From: Fragilariopsis cylindrus CCMP1102
Lineage: Eukaryota > Bacillariophyta > Bacillariophyceae > Bacillariales > Bacillariaceae
NCBI GenBank assembly: GCA_900095095.1
Contig: FMBT01000331.1
Coordinates: forward strand, 1 to 64,000
Length of the DNA stretch: 64,000 nt
Reading direction: 5' to 3'
Shown here: positions 32,204 to 43,685 of the stretch, piece by piece
Layout: every line of letters starts with the position of its first letter
Numbering within the stretch: the first letter of the stretch is position 1
The notes under the pieces: generated by a model
Seen by the model: only the letters and a program-made list of their open reading frames with translations
Database searches by the model: none
What the model was told of the DNA's origin: nothing
Translations under genes and position numbers: made by a program

Positions 32204-32791
32204 CAAATGATATTTACTACACCTGCTAATGCATCAACCATCACTCACGACGAATTAACGGAACGAAGAAGTATATAAACCGAGGATAGAATAATGATGA
32301 AAACTTCTCATAGATCGCGAATTCGAAGAAAGAAAAAATCATCATATGGATGGCAGTCGTATTTACATACCTATCATGCATACGTGGTATAATGTTTTCG
32401 GTGTTCAGTTGGAATCTTGCGTACCCGCTACCAGTAGATTTATAGACAGCAACAAAAATTCTAATTTAATTTATAATGAAAACCGTATTTGCATTATTTG
32501 TCAAGCCCCTCGTCGTCGTCCTCCTTCTTAAACGATAATCGAGATATATGAAATAAGAGAAGTTAAGGAAGTACAAAAATAAGTTGCGGAATTGAATGAA
32601 TCTATACTTGTGTCTCTTCCTCTGGTAGAAAATACAGGCTCCGTCTTATATGTATGTATCCTTGTTGGTATCACCGTCGTCCATGGGTTTCGTTCTCCAC
32701 CCAAAGACAAACAACGGAAAGCGCCTGCGTATGTACAGAAAGCAACTCTCTTTGCTACTCCTCGTTTCTATGATTATTATTATTATTGCTA
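32204..32791. other. Intergenic
   Basis: No gene supported; a TTATTA/TTGTTG microsatellite overlaps the end of the next gene. Confidence 0.4.
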
Positions 32792-33907
32792 TTACTGTTG
32801 CTGTTGTTGTTGTTGTTTCTCAAGTAATTCGATCATCCGATGATGTGTTAAACATTCAATTCTTGATTTGTCATCGACCTTCTCTGCTATTAATTTATAT
32901 CGTTCCTTTTTTGGTACACCACTATATTCTCTACATGCTTTTTGAAATTGTTTTTCTTGTTTCGATGTCCATATTTCTTTTTTTTCATTATCCAACCATG
33001 TTGGTGGTTGTACAGCAGTACTAGCTTCCTGTTGTTGTCGTTTGGTTGCAGCATCCGATGCATGTTGTCTCCTGAGACGCATAATTTCTGTACGTTGTGT
33101 TTCTGTAAATCCTGATAAATCACTACCACCACCACCATTTCCACCGCTGGTTACCATTCTGCGTATTCTAGTTTCATAATCATTACCTAGTAATGTTGTT
33201 AATATTTCCTTTTGATAAATATATGCTAATGATAAACCAATAATAATAATTGATGTAAAAATACGATATGACCATCTATCATATTTTTCTTTCCGTTCTT
33301 TTTCTAACTTTGTCAATCGTTTTGTTTCACGAACATAGTTATTCACTTTTTGAACAGCCTCATTATGATCACAATCATTACATTCTAATCTATATTGTTT
33401 TAATAAACGTTTCACATCATTAGATATTGGTCGTCCTTTTCTTGTATCAAATTTACTAATAGATTCACTGGTTAAATGTTCATCGGATTCCCATTGATCA
33501 CGTACACCTCTTTCATCTCTATGTCCCCGTCCTGCCTCAATTGTTTCTTTGGCAATTTCATCAGCTAATAATTCTTCTTCCGCTAATAATAATAATGCAT
33601 TTGCATCTGCATCTATTTTTGATTTAGATTTTGCTTCTTCTTCTTCTTCAACAAAAATAGTACTATTTTGTAATAATTCAGGCGGACCAGCATCAGCACC
33701 GGAGTCTGAATTTTCTGGTATCACCTTCTTCGCCTTATTACTACTCGTCGCAGACTCAGACTCAGCCGTTGCAGTTGCTACTGGCAACAAGCACATCGAG
33801 GTACATAATATTACTCCTACCACCACGGAAATGATCATCCGATAGGCAGTACACATACGATTCGGACGGCGAAAACGGTGTGTAGTATTAGCTTCCATCG
33901 TCATCAT
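32792..33907 (-). CDS. Membrane protein with C-terminal SANT/Myb-like domain
   Basis: Single exon; first ATG at 33907, giving 371 residues. The N-terminal hydrophobic segment (about 23-48, MIISVVVGVILCTSMCLLPVATA) is a signal peptide or anchor. An acidic Glu/Ala region (about 80-125) follows. A second membrane segment at about 218-236 (IFTSIIIIGLSLAYIYQ) is preceded by charged helices (NNYVRETKRLTKLEKERKEK). The C-terminus has a SANT-like domain at about 310-358 (WTSKQEKQFQKACREYSG ... YKLIAEKVDDKSRIEC) and a Gln run. This order (luminal part, membrane segment, cytosolic SANT) resembles the ER co-chaperone ERdj1/DNAJC1 with its J domain missing. No HPD motif is present anywhere in the protein. 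Confidence 0.7.
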   Translation of the reverse strand: MMTMEANTTHRFRRPNRMCTAYRMIISVVVGVILCTSMCLLPVATATAESESATSSNKAKKVIPENSDSGADAGPPELLQNSTIFVEEEEEAKSKSKIDADANALLLLAEEELLADEIAKETIEAGRGHRDERGVRDQWESDEHLTSESISKFDTRKGRPISNDVKRLLKQYRLECNDCDHNEAVQKVNNYVRETKRLTKLEKERKEKYDRWSYRIFTSIIIIGLSLAYIYQKEILTTLLGNDYETRIRRMVTSGGNGGGGSDLSGFTETQRTEIMRLRRQHASDAATKRQQQEASTAVQPPTWLDNEKKEIWTSKQEKQFQKACREYSGVPKKERYKLIAEKVDDKSRIECLTHHRMIELLEKQQQQQQQ

Positions 33908-34477
33908 CTTGGGTTGTTGTTGTTGTTGTTGTTGCAATTATTGTTTTTTGTTGTGAGTTGGTACTGTATGTTCACATTTTAATCTTTTTTACATGAAAAA
34001 GCGTACCAAGTACAGAATTAGTTCTAAAAAAATATACTATTAGTGTTTCACTCCATAAAACATCGCATATTTGGTATCCGAGACTGAAAACCATCTCAGC
34101 GGTAGAGACGACGGCCCTATACTATACGAGTACGCGTGTGCGGGATATTAGACCTATACCCGTTAGTAGAACGTTTTTATAACCCCCATGAGGATAGGGT
34201 TCTATACACAGCGGTGGTAAACCGGATAAAAAAAACAGCTACAAAAGCGGTGTGTTGGCAGGTTGCGAAAACGAGGTCATGGCATGCAATAGGAGCGCCT
34301 CGCATTCATCTGACACCTCCATATTGACCAATTGCCATTGGTTCTGAGAAAATTTTAGGAGAGATTGACTTTTGCTCAGGAAAGCATTCTATTATTGGAA
34401 ACATCAAAAACAGCAGTACAGATTGAATATCTGCCTGCCTGCACAAACAAAAAACCCAACAAAATCCAATCATATCT
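33908..34477. other. Intergenic
   Basis: Between two minus-strand genes. A somewhat GC-richer stretch at 34090-34300 has no recognisable RNA or protein. Confidence 0.4.
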
Positions 34478-35350
34478 TCACAACCCACACTTTCGCCGAA
34501 TCATATCCCACGAAAGCCCCTGTTTCCCACACACCGCCTCACACTTTGACGCACCCACTCCCTCGTTACACCCCATCGCCGACTGCTCCGCACTAAACGC
34601 GGTAACCTCCTGCCCCCCGACCATCGTCGATCCTATAGCCGTATGAACACCACCAGCCGTCCCCCCAAAACGCATTGTTGCTTTATATGCCGGGTTCACA
34701 CCCACACTCGTTTGTTCTGCGGTCCACTCATTCCCCTTCGCATTGAATGTTGCTAGAAAAAGAAAGGCATTTTCGGGGTTGGCACCGGTGGCGAATATTC
34801 CGTGGGGTGTTGATTTGGCGGAGCAGATGCATTCCTGGGCAACAGTGAATGATTCAGTGATTGTTGGGGGTGAGGGGGTTTTATGTTTGTTGTTGGGGGA
34901 GGAGGGGGAAAGGGAGAGTTTGGTGCCGGTGACGGTGTAGCCGCCGATGAAGGCGTCTATGTTGCGTTCGTAGGTTTTTGCTCGGTCGTTTGGGGTCATT
35001 TCTTTGGCGGAGGCGGTGTGGGATGAGAGTAGGTAAGGGCGGAAGGTGTGACTCTGTTCGAGGACGATTGGAGATAGCCAGAGCGAGGCTGTTAGAAAAC
35101 AAGCTGCGACTGTTTTTTGGGAGAGACTACTCCAGTCCTGTTTGTTGCTGTTTTTATTGTCGTCGGGTGCAGCAGATAAGGTAGAATATGCCTGTCGTCG
35201 TTGCGGATGATGATGTGGCTGCTTCCTAGTAGTTGATGATCGTTGTTTGGATGATGGAAGCGAAGAATAAGGAAACGATTGAACCACCGAGAGAGAACAT
35301 CCGAGAAGAAGAACCACTGCAATGGCAAATCGGTTGATGTGAATCATCAT
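34478..35350 (-). CDS. Plastid (probably thylakoid-lumen) protein of unknown function
   Basis: Single exon, 290 residues, with higher GC than most neighbours. The N-terminus has a signal peptide (FAIAVVLLLGCSLSVVQS) ending at Ser-Phe-Pro, the complex-plastid motif, and then a basic Ser-rich transit peptide. A second hydrophobic segment (about 79-115, VAACFLTASLWLSPIVLEQS ... SHTASA) ends in an Ala-X-Ala site before KEMTPNDRAKTYERN, which fits a lumen-targeting signal. No twin-arginine precedes it, so the Sec route is more likely. The mature part has the segments YTVTGTKLS, SFTVAQECICS, NAFLFLATFNAKG and a Cys-rich end (MGCNEGVGASKCEAVCGKQG ... RRKCGL). I do not recognise the family. Confidence 0.75.
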   Translation of the reverse strand: MMIHINRFAIAVVLLLGCSLSVVQSFPYSSLPSSKQRSSTTRKQPHHHPQRRQAYSTLSAAPDDNKNSNKQDWSSLSQKTVAACFLTASLWLSPIVLEQSHTFRPYLLSSHTASAKEMTPNDRAKTYERNIDAFIGGYTVTGTKLSLSPSSPNNKHKTPSPPTITESFTVAQECICSAKSTPHGIFATGANPENAFLFLATFNAKGNEWTAEQTSVGVNPAYKATMRFGGTAGGVHTAIGSTMVGGQEVTAFSAEQSAMGCNEGVGASKCEAVCGKQGLSWDMIRRKCGL

Positions 35351-35889
35351 ACTCTAACTAATTTCTTCTTTTTTGGTAGGTAAGGAGAAGAGTGACGATG
35401 TTCGTTGGCCTTGCTATATCAGATTCTAATCGATTTCAACTTAATGTTTATTTGCGTCTAAAAACTTTACAACAGTTGACAAACGTAAAAAAACGCCCAT
35501 CCTTTTGACTACTTGGATTAAAATAAAATTATGTGAAGAACTTACGATAGTCGAATAAAACTATTTAGAATGAGGCGTTGAGGTTGCCGTTTGGATAAAG
35601 TATGCATGTCAAAGGCATAATTGAATTAAAAATCTAACTTCTCCCAGAATTTTCCTCATACAGGAAATCATGTTATCTTCAGAAATTTCCATTAAATTTT
35701 TATTTATTTTTCGAACAGTATTCAGAGTATCGGAATGAAATGTATAATCAAGAATCCGTATTAGTATTATCATTAATATTATCATTATCATTGTCATTAT
35801 CCTAATCATAATTAACCTTGATTATTGACCTACTACCGTATCCTTTGTATATTCTCACGCTACTAGCTCTGACCATCAACCAACAGAAA
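35351..35889. other. Intergenic, divergent promoter region
   Basis: AT-rich; an ATTATC-type repeat lies near 35765-35805. No gene recognised. Confidence 0.4.
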
Positions 35890-36783
35890 ATGAGATTGTC
35901 TTCAAGTATTCTTTCCGCCTCGGTATTTTTCACTGTCGTCGTCGGCAGCGGCGGTGGTGGTATCCCTTTTGCTACTGCTACTGCTGATAATGGTGGTGGT
36001 GGTGTATCTCGACCTGCATCATCATCATCCTTGCCTTCATCAATGCTTCGGGGGGTTGGTCCTAATAAACAACGAACTACGACGAACTATAATCATCATC
36101 TTCAACAACGTATGTTGCAACCAGCAAAAACTAATAATGATAAGCGTGAAAAGATCTATGATCAGCGTGAAAAGATTGGAAGACCTGTAGGATCATTAGC
36201 TCGTGATCCTACAATAATTTATTCTTCTTCTACTTCCATGTCTATTGATGCTATGTTAAGTGGTATCAATAATGAAGATGTAGAAAACAACAATACAAGT
36301 AATAAGACGAAGAAAATTATCACGTATGTAGCAAGTACCGTTGGTGCAATCATTGCACTAGTGTTGTTGATTGGACTTGTATTATTCGTTGGACGACGAC
36401 GACGTCGGAATAGGGAATATAAACAAAATCCATTAGCAGAACAAAATTCAGATGATGTAATTGATACGTCCGATGATGACGAGGAGGAAGGAAGAAGACG
36501 TAATGAATACGAAGAGAATGTAGAAGTTAGTGATTCATCATATGATGGTCGGTATGGTGCATGTAGTCGGTATAGTAGTCATACCGATGATACATCTACG
36601 ATTGCTACTACCACTACTAAGCCAACAAAAATAACGGTAGTAGTACCAACAGCAGATAACAAAACCAACAAGAGTAAAGAGGAAAGAAAAGAAACACAAG
36701 ATAGTAGTTGGTTTGGATGGGCATTAGGATCGATAGCAGAGGATAAACCAAGTGGTAATAATGATACGTACGGTGAAATCTAA
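35890..36783 (+). CDS. Type I single-pass membrane protein, unknown family
   Basis: Single exon. The first ATG in frame is at 35890, which places a signal peptide (MRLSSSILSASVFFTVVVGS) at the very start; total 297 residues. The outer part (about 25-140) is rich in Gly, Ser, Asn and basic residues. One membrane segment lies at about 141-165 (IITYVASTVGAIIALVLLIG), followed by a run of Arg as stop-transfer signal and an acidic cytosolic tail with Asp/Glu runs, many Ser/Thr and a final SSWFGWALGSIAE. The design (short outer region, one membrane helix, acidic tail) resembles the larger protein at 20735-23608. Function unknown. Confidence 0.7.
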   Translation: MRLSSSILSASVFFTVVVGSGGGGIPFATATADNGGGGVSRPASSSSLPSSMLRGVGPNKQRTTTNYNHHLQQRMLQPAKTNNDKREKIYDQREKIGRPVGSLARDPTIIYSSSTSMSIDAMLSGINNEDVENNNTSNKTKKIITYVASTVGAIIALVLLIGLVLFVGRRRRRNREYKQNPLAEQNSDDVIDTSDDDEEEGRRRNEYEENVEVSDSSYDGRYGACSRYSSHTDDTSTIATTTTKPTKITVVVPTADNKTNKSKEERKETQDSSWFGWALGSIAEDKPSGNNDTYGEI

Positions 36784-37108
36784 ACAAATTAATCTTCAAT
36801 TTCAGTTCCAGTTTCAATTTCAATTTCAATTCGTTGAGGAAGAATATAATGACAGTGTGAAAAGCATGTATATGGATCTAACGAATTAAAAAAAAATCAT
36901 GAAATACAACAACAACAACAACAACAACATTGTAACGAGGGTACTGGATGAGAAAGTCGAGTAGTAATGCTCGTCTAGATTGTTCATCCTATCTCTACTC
37001 TTTGTATATATAAATAGTTTCATAAATAAATCTATCGTAATAAAAGCAGACACAACGATTAATTGTTACCTACATTTTGTCTGTCGTCACCATGCAACTT
37101 TTGAGTTT

Positions 37109-37861
37109 TTATTTATCAGTGTCGTTGCCATTTCCGTGCCCTTCGTCTTCTTCCTTTTCCTCATCTATAATTGCAAGTACTTTCATCAAGTAGGAACATC
37201 TCCTATTTTGTACCACTAACATTGAGTCGCTTATTTCCCGCCTAAAATCACGATGTTTGTATTTATCATTGTCACTACCATTGTTGTGTCCTTTATCTTC
37301 GTCATCATCTTCTTCTTCTTCTTCTTCTTCAATATCGCTCATTTTCCGCCTGAAATCACGATGTTCTTGTTGTTTCCTACACGCATTAGCTACTAACAAC
37401 ATTGAATCCCTCATTTCTCGTTTGAGATCATTTTTATTTGTATTGATATCATTATCATTATTATTATGAGTGCCATGATTGGCATCCCATTGATCCTTTT
37501 GTTTCCTAATATCTTCCATTCGACGAAATACCTCTGGACGTGCTACTGCGAGAATTTTTGCATTGTCGCTTACAAGAGCAACGGAAAGATGACTGGTACC
37601 AACATCAGCATCACTAGGAGCAGTGATGATATCAACAGTAAGTTTACCCTTTGCATTCAAACTAAAGATAATACCATCATCGTCGTCGTCTGGTACAGAT
37701 ATCTGCCAACAATCACCATCATTGTCATCAATAATGTCTACAGATTCATCGCTATCGCTATCGCTATCGCTATCGCTATCGCTATCGCTATCGCTATCGG
37801 AATTATTTCCTTCTATCGATACCAATGTATTACGAAGTAAATCTTGCATGAAAAAATCCAT
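37109..37861 (-). CDS. Acidic protein with Ser-Asp repeat, unknown
   Basis: Single exon, 250 residues. Residues about 20-40 are a pure Ser-Asp repeat, encoded by a six-base tandem repeat at about 37748-37797. The middle (CWQISVPDD, GIIFSLNAKGKLTVDII, SHLSVALVSDNAKILAVARP) looks folded and beta-rich. The C-terminal half has two related units, HRDFRRKMSDIEEEEE and HRDFRREISDSML, and acidic Glu/Asp runs. No signal peptide or membrane segment. The tandem DNA repeat makes its length likely to vary between alleles. Not recognised. Confidence 0.6.
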   Translation of the reverse strand: MDFFMQDLLRNTLVSIEGNNSDSDSDSDSDSDSDSDSDESVDIIDDNDGDCWQISVPDDDDDGIIFSLNAKGKLTVDIITAPSDADVGTSHLSVALVSDNAKILAVARPEVFRRMEDIRKQKDQWDANHGTHNNNDNDINTNKNDLKREMRDSMLLVANACRKQQEHRDFRRKMSDIEEEEEEEDDDEDKGHNNGSDNDKYKHRDFRREISDSMLVVQNRRCSYLMKVLAIIDEEKEEDEGHGNGNDTDK

Positions 37862-38109
37862 ATCGTATTTTGATTATGTTGTTGCCAATCTTTATAAATA
37901 TATTATGACATTGTACATTATATACATAGTAAATAAGATATACATTCAAGACAGGTAGTTCATGAAGAATTAAATTTGGCGCGATGAAGACGGAAAACCG
38001 AAGGATAGTCAGTATCCATAATAGCTACGACTAGAACATAACAACATCACATATATGCTAGTTTGTCAGTTAATGTTATATGTTACAGAGCTCCTCATAT
38101 TGTAGTCGT

Positions 38110-38560
38110 AACTCTGCTCTTCTACTCATCTGATCTTGTGTTCCTCTACTCCTCTGAGCTTGTGCTCTACTGCTCTACTGCTCCTCTGCACTTCTGCTCC
38201 TATGCCTCTTCCCAAAACCTGGTACCATATATCTAAATCTCTTCTGTCATTTAAAATTGCTGCATGCAACTTATTGTCAAGCCCACTGAAGCGCGATGAA
38301 ATATGATAAAGAAGATTGAATCTGCGAACAATGAAAGCAAACGTGTTCCACTGATCCTCTGATCATGTGATCCACTGTTCCTCTGCTCTTCTGCTCCTAG
38401 TATGCCTCGTTCTCTGTCACTCTCTTTCAAAAACCTAGTACCATATCTAAATCTCTTCTGTCATTTAAAATTGCTGCATACAACTTATTTTGTCAAGCCC
38501 ACTGAAGCGCGATGAAATATGATAGAGAAGATTAAATCTGCGAACAATGAAAGCAAAACC
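38110..38560. repeat. Two-copy tandem repeat, unit about 235 bases
   Basis: About 38210-38335 and 38445-38560 agree almost base for base (shared ATCTCTTCTGTCATTTAAAA and CAAGCCCACTGAAGCGCGAT). Each copy is preceded by a CTCCTCTGCTCTTCTGCTCC-like pyrimidine-rich stretch, so the unit probably includes that part. Few differences, so the duplication is fairly recent. Confidence 0.8.
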
Positions 38561-39039
38561 ATACCAAAAGAAAACAGTCCGTGAAACATAGTAACTGAGC
38601 TAACAAGACTAAGAAAGTTTAAAATAACTCCCTCCCACCCGGCATGGAATTCTATTCCAATAAGTCGATCGATCCACAACTGGACTTGTGGTTTACTGGT
38701 ACATTGATTAGATCACTTCTTTATAGTAGTTGCTGCGAAGATACCGTAAGTAACGAAGTTCTCCTTCAGTTAGTTGCCCCTAGTAGGAGAACACATTTTC
38801 CTTTAACTTATAATATTATTTATCTAGGTACTGCGGTTGAAGTTAAAAGGGTTAAGGTTTTTGATTGATATTTTCGTGATTATTAAGAGTACCTATATAT
38901 ATTATTATAGGACTATACTACTTTTGACTACCATAAATCGACGCGACAAGCCATGTATGCAATAAATACTTATAACTCACATGTTGTGAAACGCCGAACG
39001 AGAATTGCGATTTTTTCCTTTTCCTTCTGTGTAAAAATT

Positions 39040-39295
39040 CCTATCCATTTCCATAACGGTATTTGAATGACATTTTTCATACTAAGTTGATTTAGACATA
39101 GGCATACAATATGGCATGACATATCCATGTGCGAACAGTAAAAGCATTTATCCTTCCTTCTGATGACGTTCCAGAACGGTATTTGACTGATATTTTGCAT
39201 ACTTAGTAGACTACGAGATACCGGTATGCATGTTTTCAATATGGCATGTCATACAGTATCCATGTGCGAACAGTAAAAGCATTTATCCTTCATTG
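39040..39295. repeat. Two-copy tandem repeat, unit about 130 bases
   Basis: About 39045-39155 and 39172-39290 share AACGGTATTTGA(A/C)TGA, then GGCAT...CAATATGGCAT and the block CCATGTGCGAACAGTAAAAG followed by a GATGACGTT. The second copy has a short insertion. Confidence 0.75.
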
Positions 39296-39820
39296 ATGAT
39301 GACGTTAAATGATTGTTGAAAATAATGCATTACGACTACGAATTGTAATCGTAGAATGAAAACTATTTCCCTGTACTTCTTCCGGGCAGCGCACATTGTC
39401 CACGGGGTTAAGCGCGATAATACTTTAACGCCATGTTCTTTTCAGATTATAATCTGTGACTGAGGACTAGTTTAGATGCAATCAGCACAGCACGCACCAC
39501 GCGCGCTTTACTGGAAAAACATCAACGAAAAAAAGTATCTTCACACATGACAGAATTTTTGTTCTTGGCGCACCCCCTCAAAAAATCTATTACCCCTGTC
39601 TTCACATGCATGCATACCATGTAAACGCCCAGAAAAAGCTTATCCCAGAATACTTGTACCTTATTATTGGAGCTATATTCGCTACGTTTTTACTACTTCT
39701 TATAGACGGGCCATTTTGTTCGAAATTTCAGAAAACAAGCAATCTATTTCGCTCATCCGTTTCGTAGCTTCTATCCTAGCAGTTTTCATTCCTGTTGGTA
39801 CAGCACCATAACCAGCAGCC

Positions 39821-40014
39821 ATGTCGCAAGCGAACAATTTCAACAGGACAGGAAGAAGAACTCGAAATATTGCCATTGTGTTAGCATTCATTACAGTCTT
39901 GGCTCATTTGATGAGCTTAATCAGGTCGCAATCGTCCCTCGCAAAATACGCTAAAGATCTCAAGTTTGCGAAGGACACTATAAATTTTGGTGACGAGGCA
40001 TTCATGGAAACAAT

Positions 40015-40055
<41 letters not shown>

Positions 40056-40785
40056 TAACACCATCACCATCATCATCACCATCACCGTCACCATCATCAA
40101 CAGCAACAACCGATGATGATGAAAATATAGATGAGACTTTTTCGTAAAGACGCAGCAACACTCTTCCTCGCGAGAAACTACTCGAAATAAATTGGGAATT
40201 ACGCCGTAGGGGAAACGAAATGCTCAACATTCACGGAAAATGGGAGGATGATCGAAACAATTGGATATGGATACAAAATTCAACAGCAACAACAACAACC
40301 GCTGGAGGGATAACTACTACTTGGGCATCAACACTGCCACTGCCCGATCCCGAACAACAACAACAAGAAATCGTAACACCCTCCACCTTCCCAAACGCAA
40401 CACGACTAGAGGAAACCGAAACACCCCCAACTCGTCCCAGCCCATGAATATGACCAGAATGGAGGAGATTAAGTACTATGTCGATTTCGTACACGACGTG
40501 GCCTTTCCCAACACGTTGGTGATTTGGATTGCGACCTGTGGTTGTACGGGGAATTCCCAAGCGGATAGAATTCAGTTTGGGATTGATGAGACATGGGACA
40601 GAGTGAAGGAGAAAGAATTGGGGATTGTTTTGGACAAGCGTTACTTGTGCAATCGAAAACCAAGGGCAATACATGCCACGCATGGATGTGGGGGGGCTGT
40701 CCTCGGTGTCTTGGCTCGAATGGTGTTTTGGTTGCTCCATTTCATCAATGACGAGATCAATTTTAATCGGGTAGATTCGATTTAA
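39821..40785 (+). pseudogene. Membrane-anchored protein gene with disrupted or unresolved frame
   Basis: The frame from ATG 39821 encodes a basic start and a membrane anchor (about 16-34, NIAIVLAFITVLAHLMSLI), an Ala run and a Ser/Pro stretch, and ends at 40145-40147. A 66-base intron (40144-40209, GTAAAG to CCGTAG) would remove this stop and keep the frame, continuing with NEMLNIHGKWEDDRNNWIW. That frame stops at 40445-40447. A different frame then encodes the best-looking part (EEIKYYVDFVHDVAFPNTLV, WIATCGCTGNSQADRIQFG, HATHGCGGAVLGVLARMVFW) up to 40785. I found no intron with consensus ends that joins the last two parts in phase, so a frame break is likely. Higher GC than neighbours. Family not recognised. 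Confidence 0.55.
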
Positions 40786-41539
40786 AAGATAATTTCAGAA
40801 CGAGGTATTGTTATATAGTAGTAGTACTACTACGAAACTACTATTTTGAGAGCTACTGCGTTAGTAAGGGCTTTTGAGCCATATAGTCGGCTACTAGTAC
40901 TAGTAGTAGAACATCAAAAGATTTTCTTCTCTAGCTCTCTCGAACGAATGAATAAATAATTAATCGAAGTAATCGAATGAATAAATCAAAACAATATCGA
41001 ACTAACGAAATTTCTACAGCTTTCATAACTATGAATTGTTGCAAGAGAGTCTCCAATAAAAGCGTGATTTGAATCGTCTTGCTGACACACGCGTAATTTG
41101 TGCGTAAAGCAAACAATTAAAACTCGATCATTGATCTCTGGCTAGAAATATCGCTTTAGTCAAAACAACAATAAAGTAATTTTGTGTTGTCTTTGTTTCT
41201 AGAACCACGTCCGTTTGCGAAACCATTTTCGAAGCGTTGCAAGATCCTAACAAAGTATGCAAATCGTGTTCAATTCAAAGGCCTCCTTCGAAGTGGAAGG
41301 GATACGAAACGATGTGAGCTTGGTTTGATTCTAGGGGAGGGGGCAGTCAAGTACAGTAGTGGACTGACTGAATGATAGATCAATTATGGTTGATTTTAAA
41401 GGGGGAGGTGTATGACGATGCTACCAGAATGAAGCAAAGCAAAAACAAAAACGAAGCTTGGTAGATTTGGGGAAGTGAGGGGTGTTGTTGTTATTGTTGT
41501 TCTTATATCATATTTATCATTTATTCATTGCTGTTTCTC
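40786..41539. other. Intergenic
   Basis: Several TAG/CTA trinucleotide runs (40820-40910). No gene recognised. Confidence 0.4.
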
Positions 41540-42086
41540 TTATTGTACACGTAATACATCAATTGCCCAATTCAAATATGCACGTAAATATCTTGCTGAT
41601 GCTAATGGTAAATCTCTTGGTACACCAATCCGATCACGTAAATATTCTAATGATGTAATAATACCATTTACATCTTTTTTATTGCTGTTCACAGCATTAC
41701 GTAATAATGATTCATATTCAGATCCTGGTATCGTATTTGGATTGTCACCTAGTGATATCATTGTTAATCCAATGATTCTCAATACTTCATCAACTAAACC
41801 AATTAATTCTTTTGTATCAGATTCTGCATATGGGTCAGCTAATTCAGCACCAAATGTTTTGCGAATATTCTTGGATCCATTTGGACCACCTCTGGATGCA
41901 AATTTGCTAATACCTGGTCCATTACCTGTTTGGATTGGATTGGTTTGGTTTGATTTAGTATTATTATTGAGTTGTAGTTCAAAGAAGAAAGGAAGGAAGG
42001 AAGGAACGAAAAAGAAGTTAGAAATTTACTCGTACTCGTACGTACGTAAACAAGAGACAAAGAACAAACACAGAGACAAAGAGTAC

Positions 42087-42123
<37 letters not shown>

Positions 42124-43685
42124 ACAAAAGAAAACGTACCACATAATTTCCATACAGCCATTAATTGACATGCTAATTTCATTTCTTGTTTTGAACCTGA
42201 AGTTTTGTAGGATCCATCATTATCACATTCAATATTAACACTTTGCAATACTGGTTTTGGTAATGGTATACCATTATATAATGGTTGTAATGTATCATCA
42301 TCCTCTAATGGTAATTTCCATGCATTGGATGATCCAGCACCAGATCCTCCTTCAATATCCGATTTATATTGTGTAATTTTTGATAATCGACTAACACCAT
42401 CTGATGATGGACCGTATTGGGGTGGTATATCTTTCACATGTGTATAATAATCCGATTTAAATGCTAAATAATAGTCATGTTTTTCTAATGCATCCATCCA
42501 TTTTTGGACAGCATCTAATTTTGGATACTCGACCGCAGAACGTAAATTCATACCTTTCCAATACGCACAACTTGCTACCATTCGTTCAATATGGGATGCA
42601 AAGACAAAATCAATCATTGTTGGAGTATCAATAGTATAATCTAAAAAATATGGTCCAGCTGTGTTTGATAATGCTGTATTCACAGTTTCTAAACAATTTA
42701 AAAATCCATTCATGGATGGTGATACATACGAATCATCTGGTTCTTCATTCCCATCCTCATTTTCAATATAATTCCCATCTTTATCTCTAGTACTAAACAT
42801 TTTACTGAGTAGATCCATAGGACCCTTTTTACTACCATCACCTGATGATGGATTTGGATTTGGTTGTTCACGACGGAACATAAAGGTACACCACCAACTA
42901 AATAATTCTCTTTCTAAATTCATTAATTTTTGATACCGTGAAAATTGTTCTGGTTGTTTGGAACGGGATGGTATCATTTGTTTATCAGAATATTCATTTT
43001 CTAAATATTCCATAATGTAGGCAGAATCTAAGATAACTTTCTTGGAAGTATTATTTTCTTCTAATGCTGGTAATAATCCATTTGGTACCTTTCTTAAAAA
43101 TGAACTAGGCTTATCACCATAACTTCTCATATTAATTAATTCAATTGATATTGGTATATTCTTTGCTTCAATTAATAACATTGTTTTTTGACAATATGGA
43201 CACCAAGCAGCATGATCACGATAGATTGTATACTTTGTTTCCTTACCACTACCGTTGTTGTCACTGTCATCCTCATCATTAAATAAACGTAATTTATTAT
43301 GTACATTTGGACTACCTTTACCAATTAAACGTAACTTTTTATCATCATCTAATGCTTTACCAACTGATGTTAATGAAATTTTTGTTTTTAATTCATTCCA
43401 TGATGGGACGACGGTTGTTGTTTCTGTTGCTGCGGTCGTCGACATTTGAAGAGCAGACGATGACGAGGAAGAAGAACAGGATGCTGAGGGGATCTGATGG
43501 TGTTTTTGTGTCTGTTGTTGTTGTGCTAACGAAAATAAGGAAGGACCGGCCGAAAATGCTGCTGACGATGAAAAGGCTTGGATACTAGTAGTACTACGTC
43601 CGTAATAGAATAAGGTCAAGGTGAAAGCAGTAGTTGCTGTAATACTAATACGTCGTAGAAATGACGACGATGATGATGATATCAT
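41540..43685 (-). CDS. Plastid-targeted glutathione S-transferase-like protein (two exons)
   Basis: Exon 1 is 42140-43685 and exon 2 is 41540-41925; the 214-base intron (GTACGT, AAACAG) splits a Gly codon and contains a CA repeat. The joined product has about 643 residues. The signal peptide (ITATTAFTLTLFYYG) ends in IQAFSSS, an Ala-Phe plastid motif, before a Ser/Gln-rich transit peptide. The thioredoxin-like GST N-domain lies at about 150-245: YRDHAAWCPYCQKTMLLIE, with a glutaredoxin-like CPYC site, then KVPNGLLPALE (cis-Pro region) and LDSAYIMEYLENEY (glutathione gamma-Glu contact). A helical GST C-domain follows (FSRYQKLMNLERELFSWWC, TPTMIDFVFASHIERMV), and then a long extra C-terminal region with an acidic-free helical end (DKELIGLVDEV-type). 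A Cys active site suggests thiol-transferase or dehydroascorbate-reductase-like chemistry rather than classical conjugation. The first Cys is present, so it is probably active. Confidence 0.85.

Larger units (their letters stand above)
37862..39820. other. Gene-poor region with two tandem duplications
   Basis: Holds the repeats at 38110-38560 and 39040-39290 (listed separately). Open frames here are short and not coding-like. Confidence 0.5.

Noticed and set aside
34090-34300. GC-richer segment as a structured RNA
   Set aside because: Possible stems are short and imperfect; no known RNA recognised.
37748-37797. Regular six-base repeats as a CRISPR-like array
   Set aside because: Simple microsatellite coding for Ser-Asp; no spacers.
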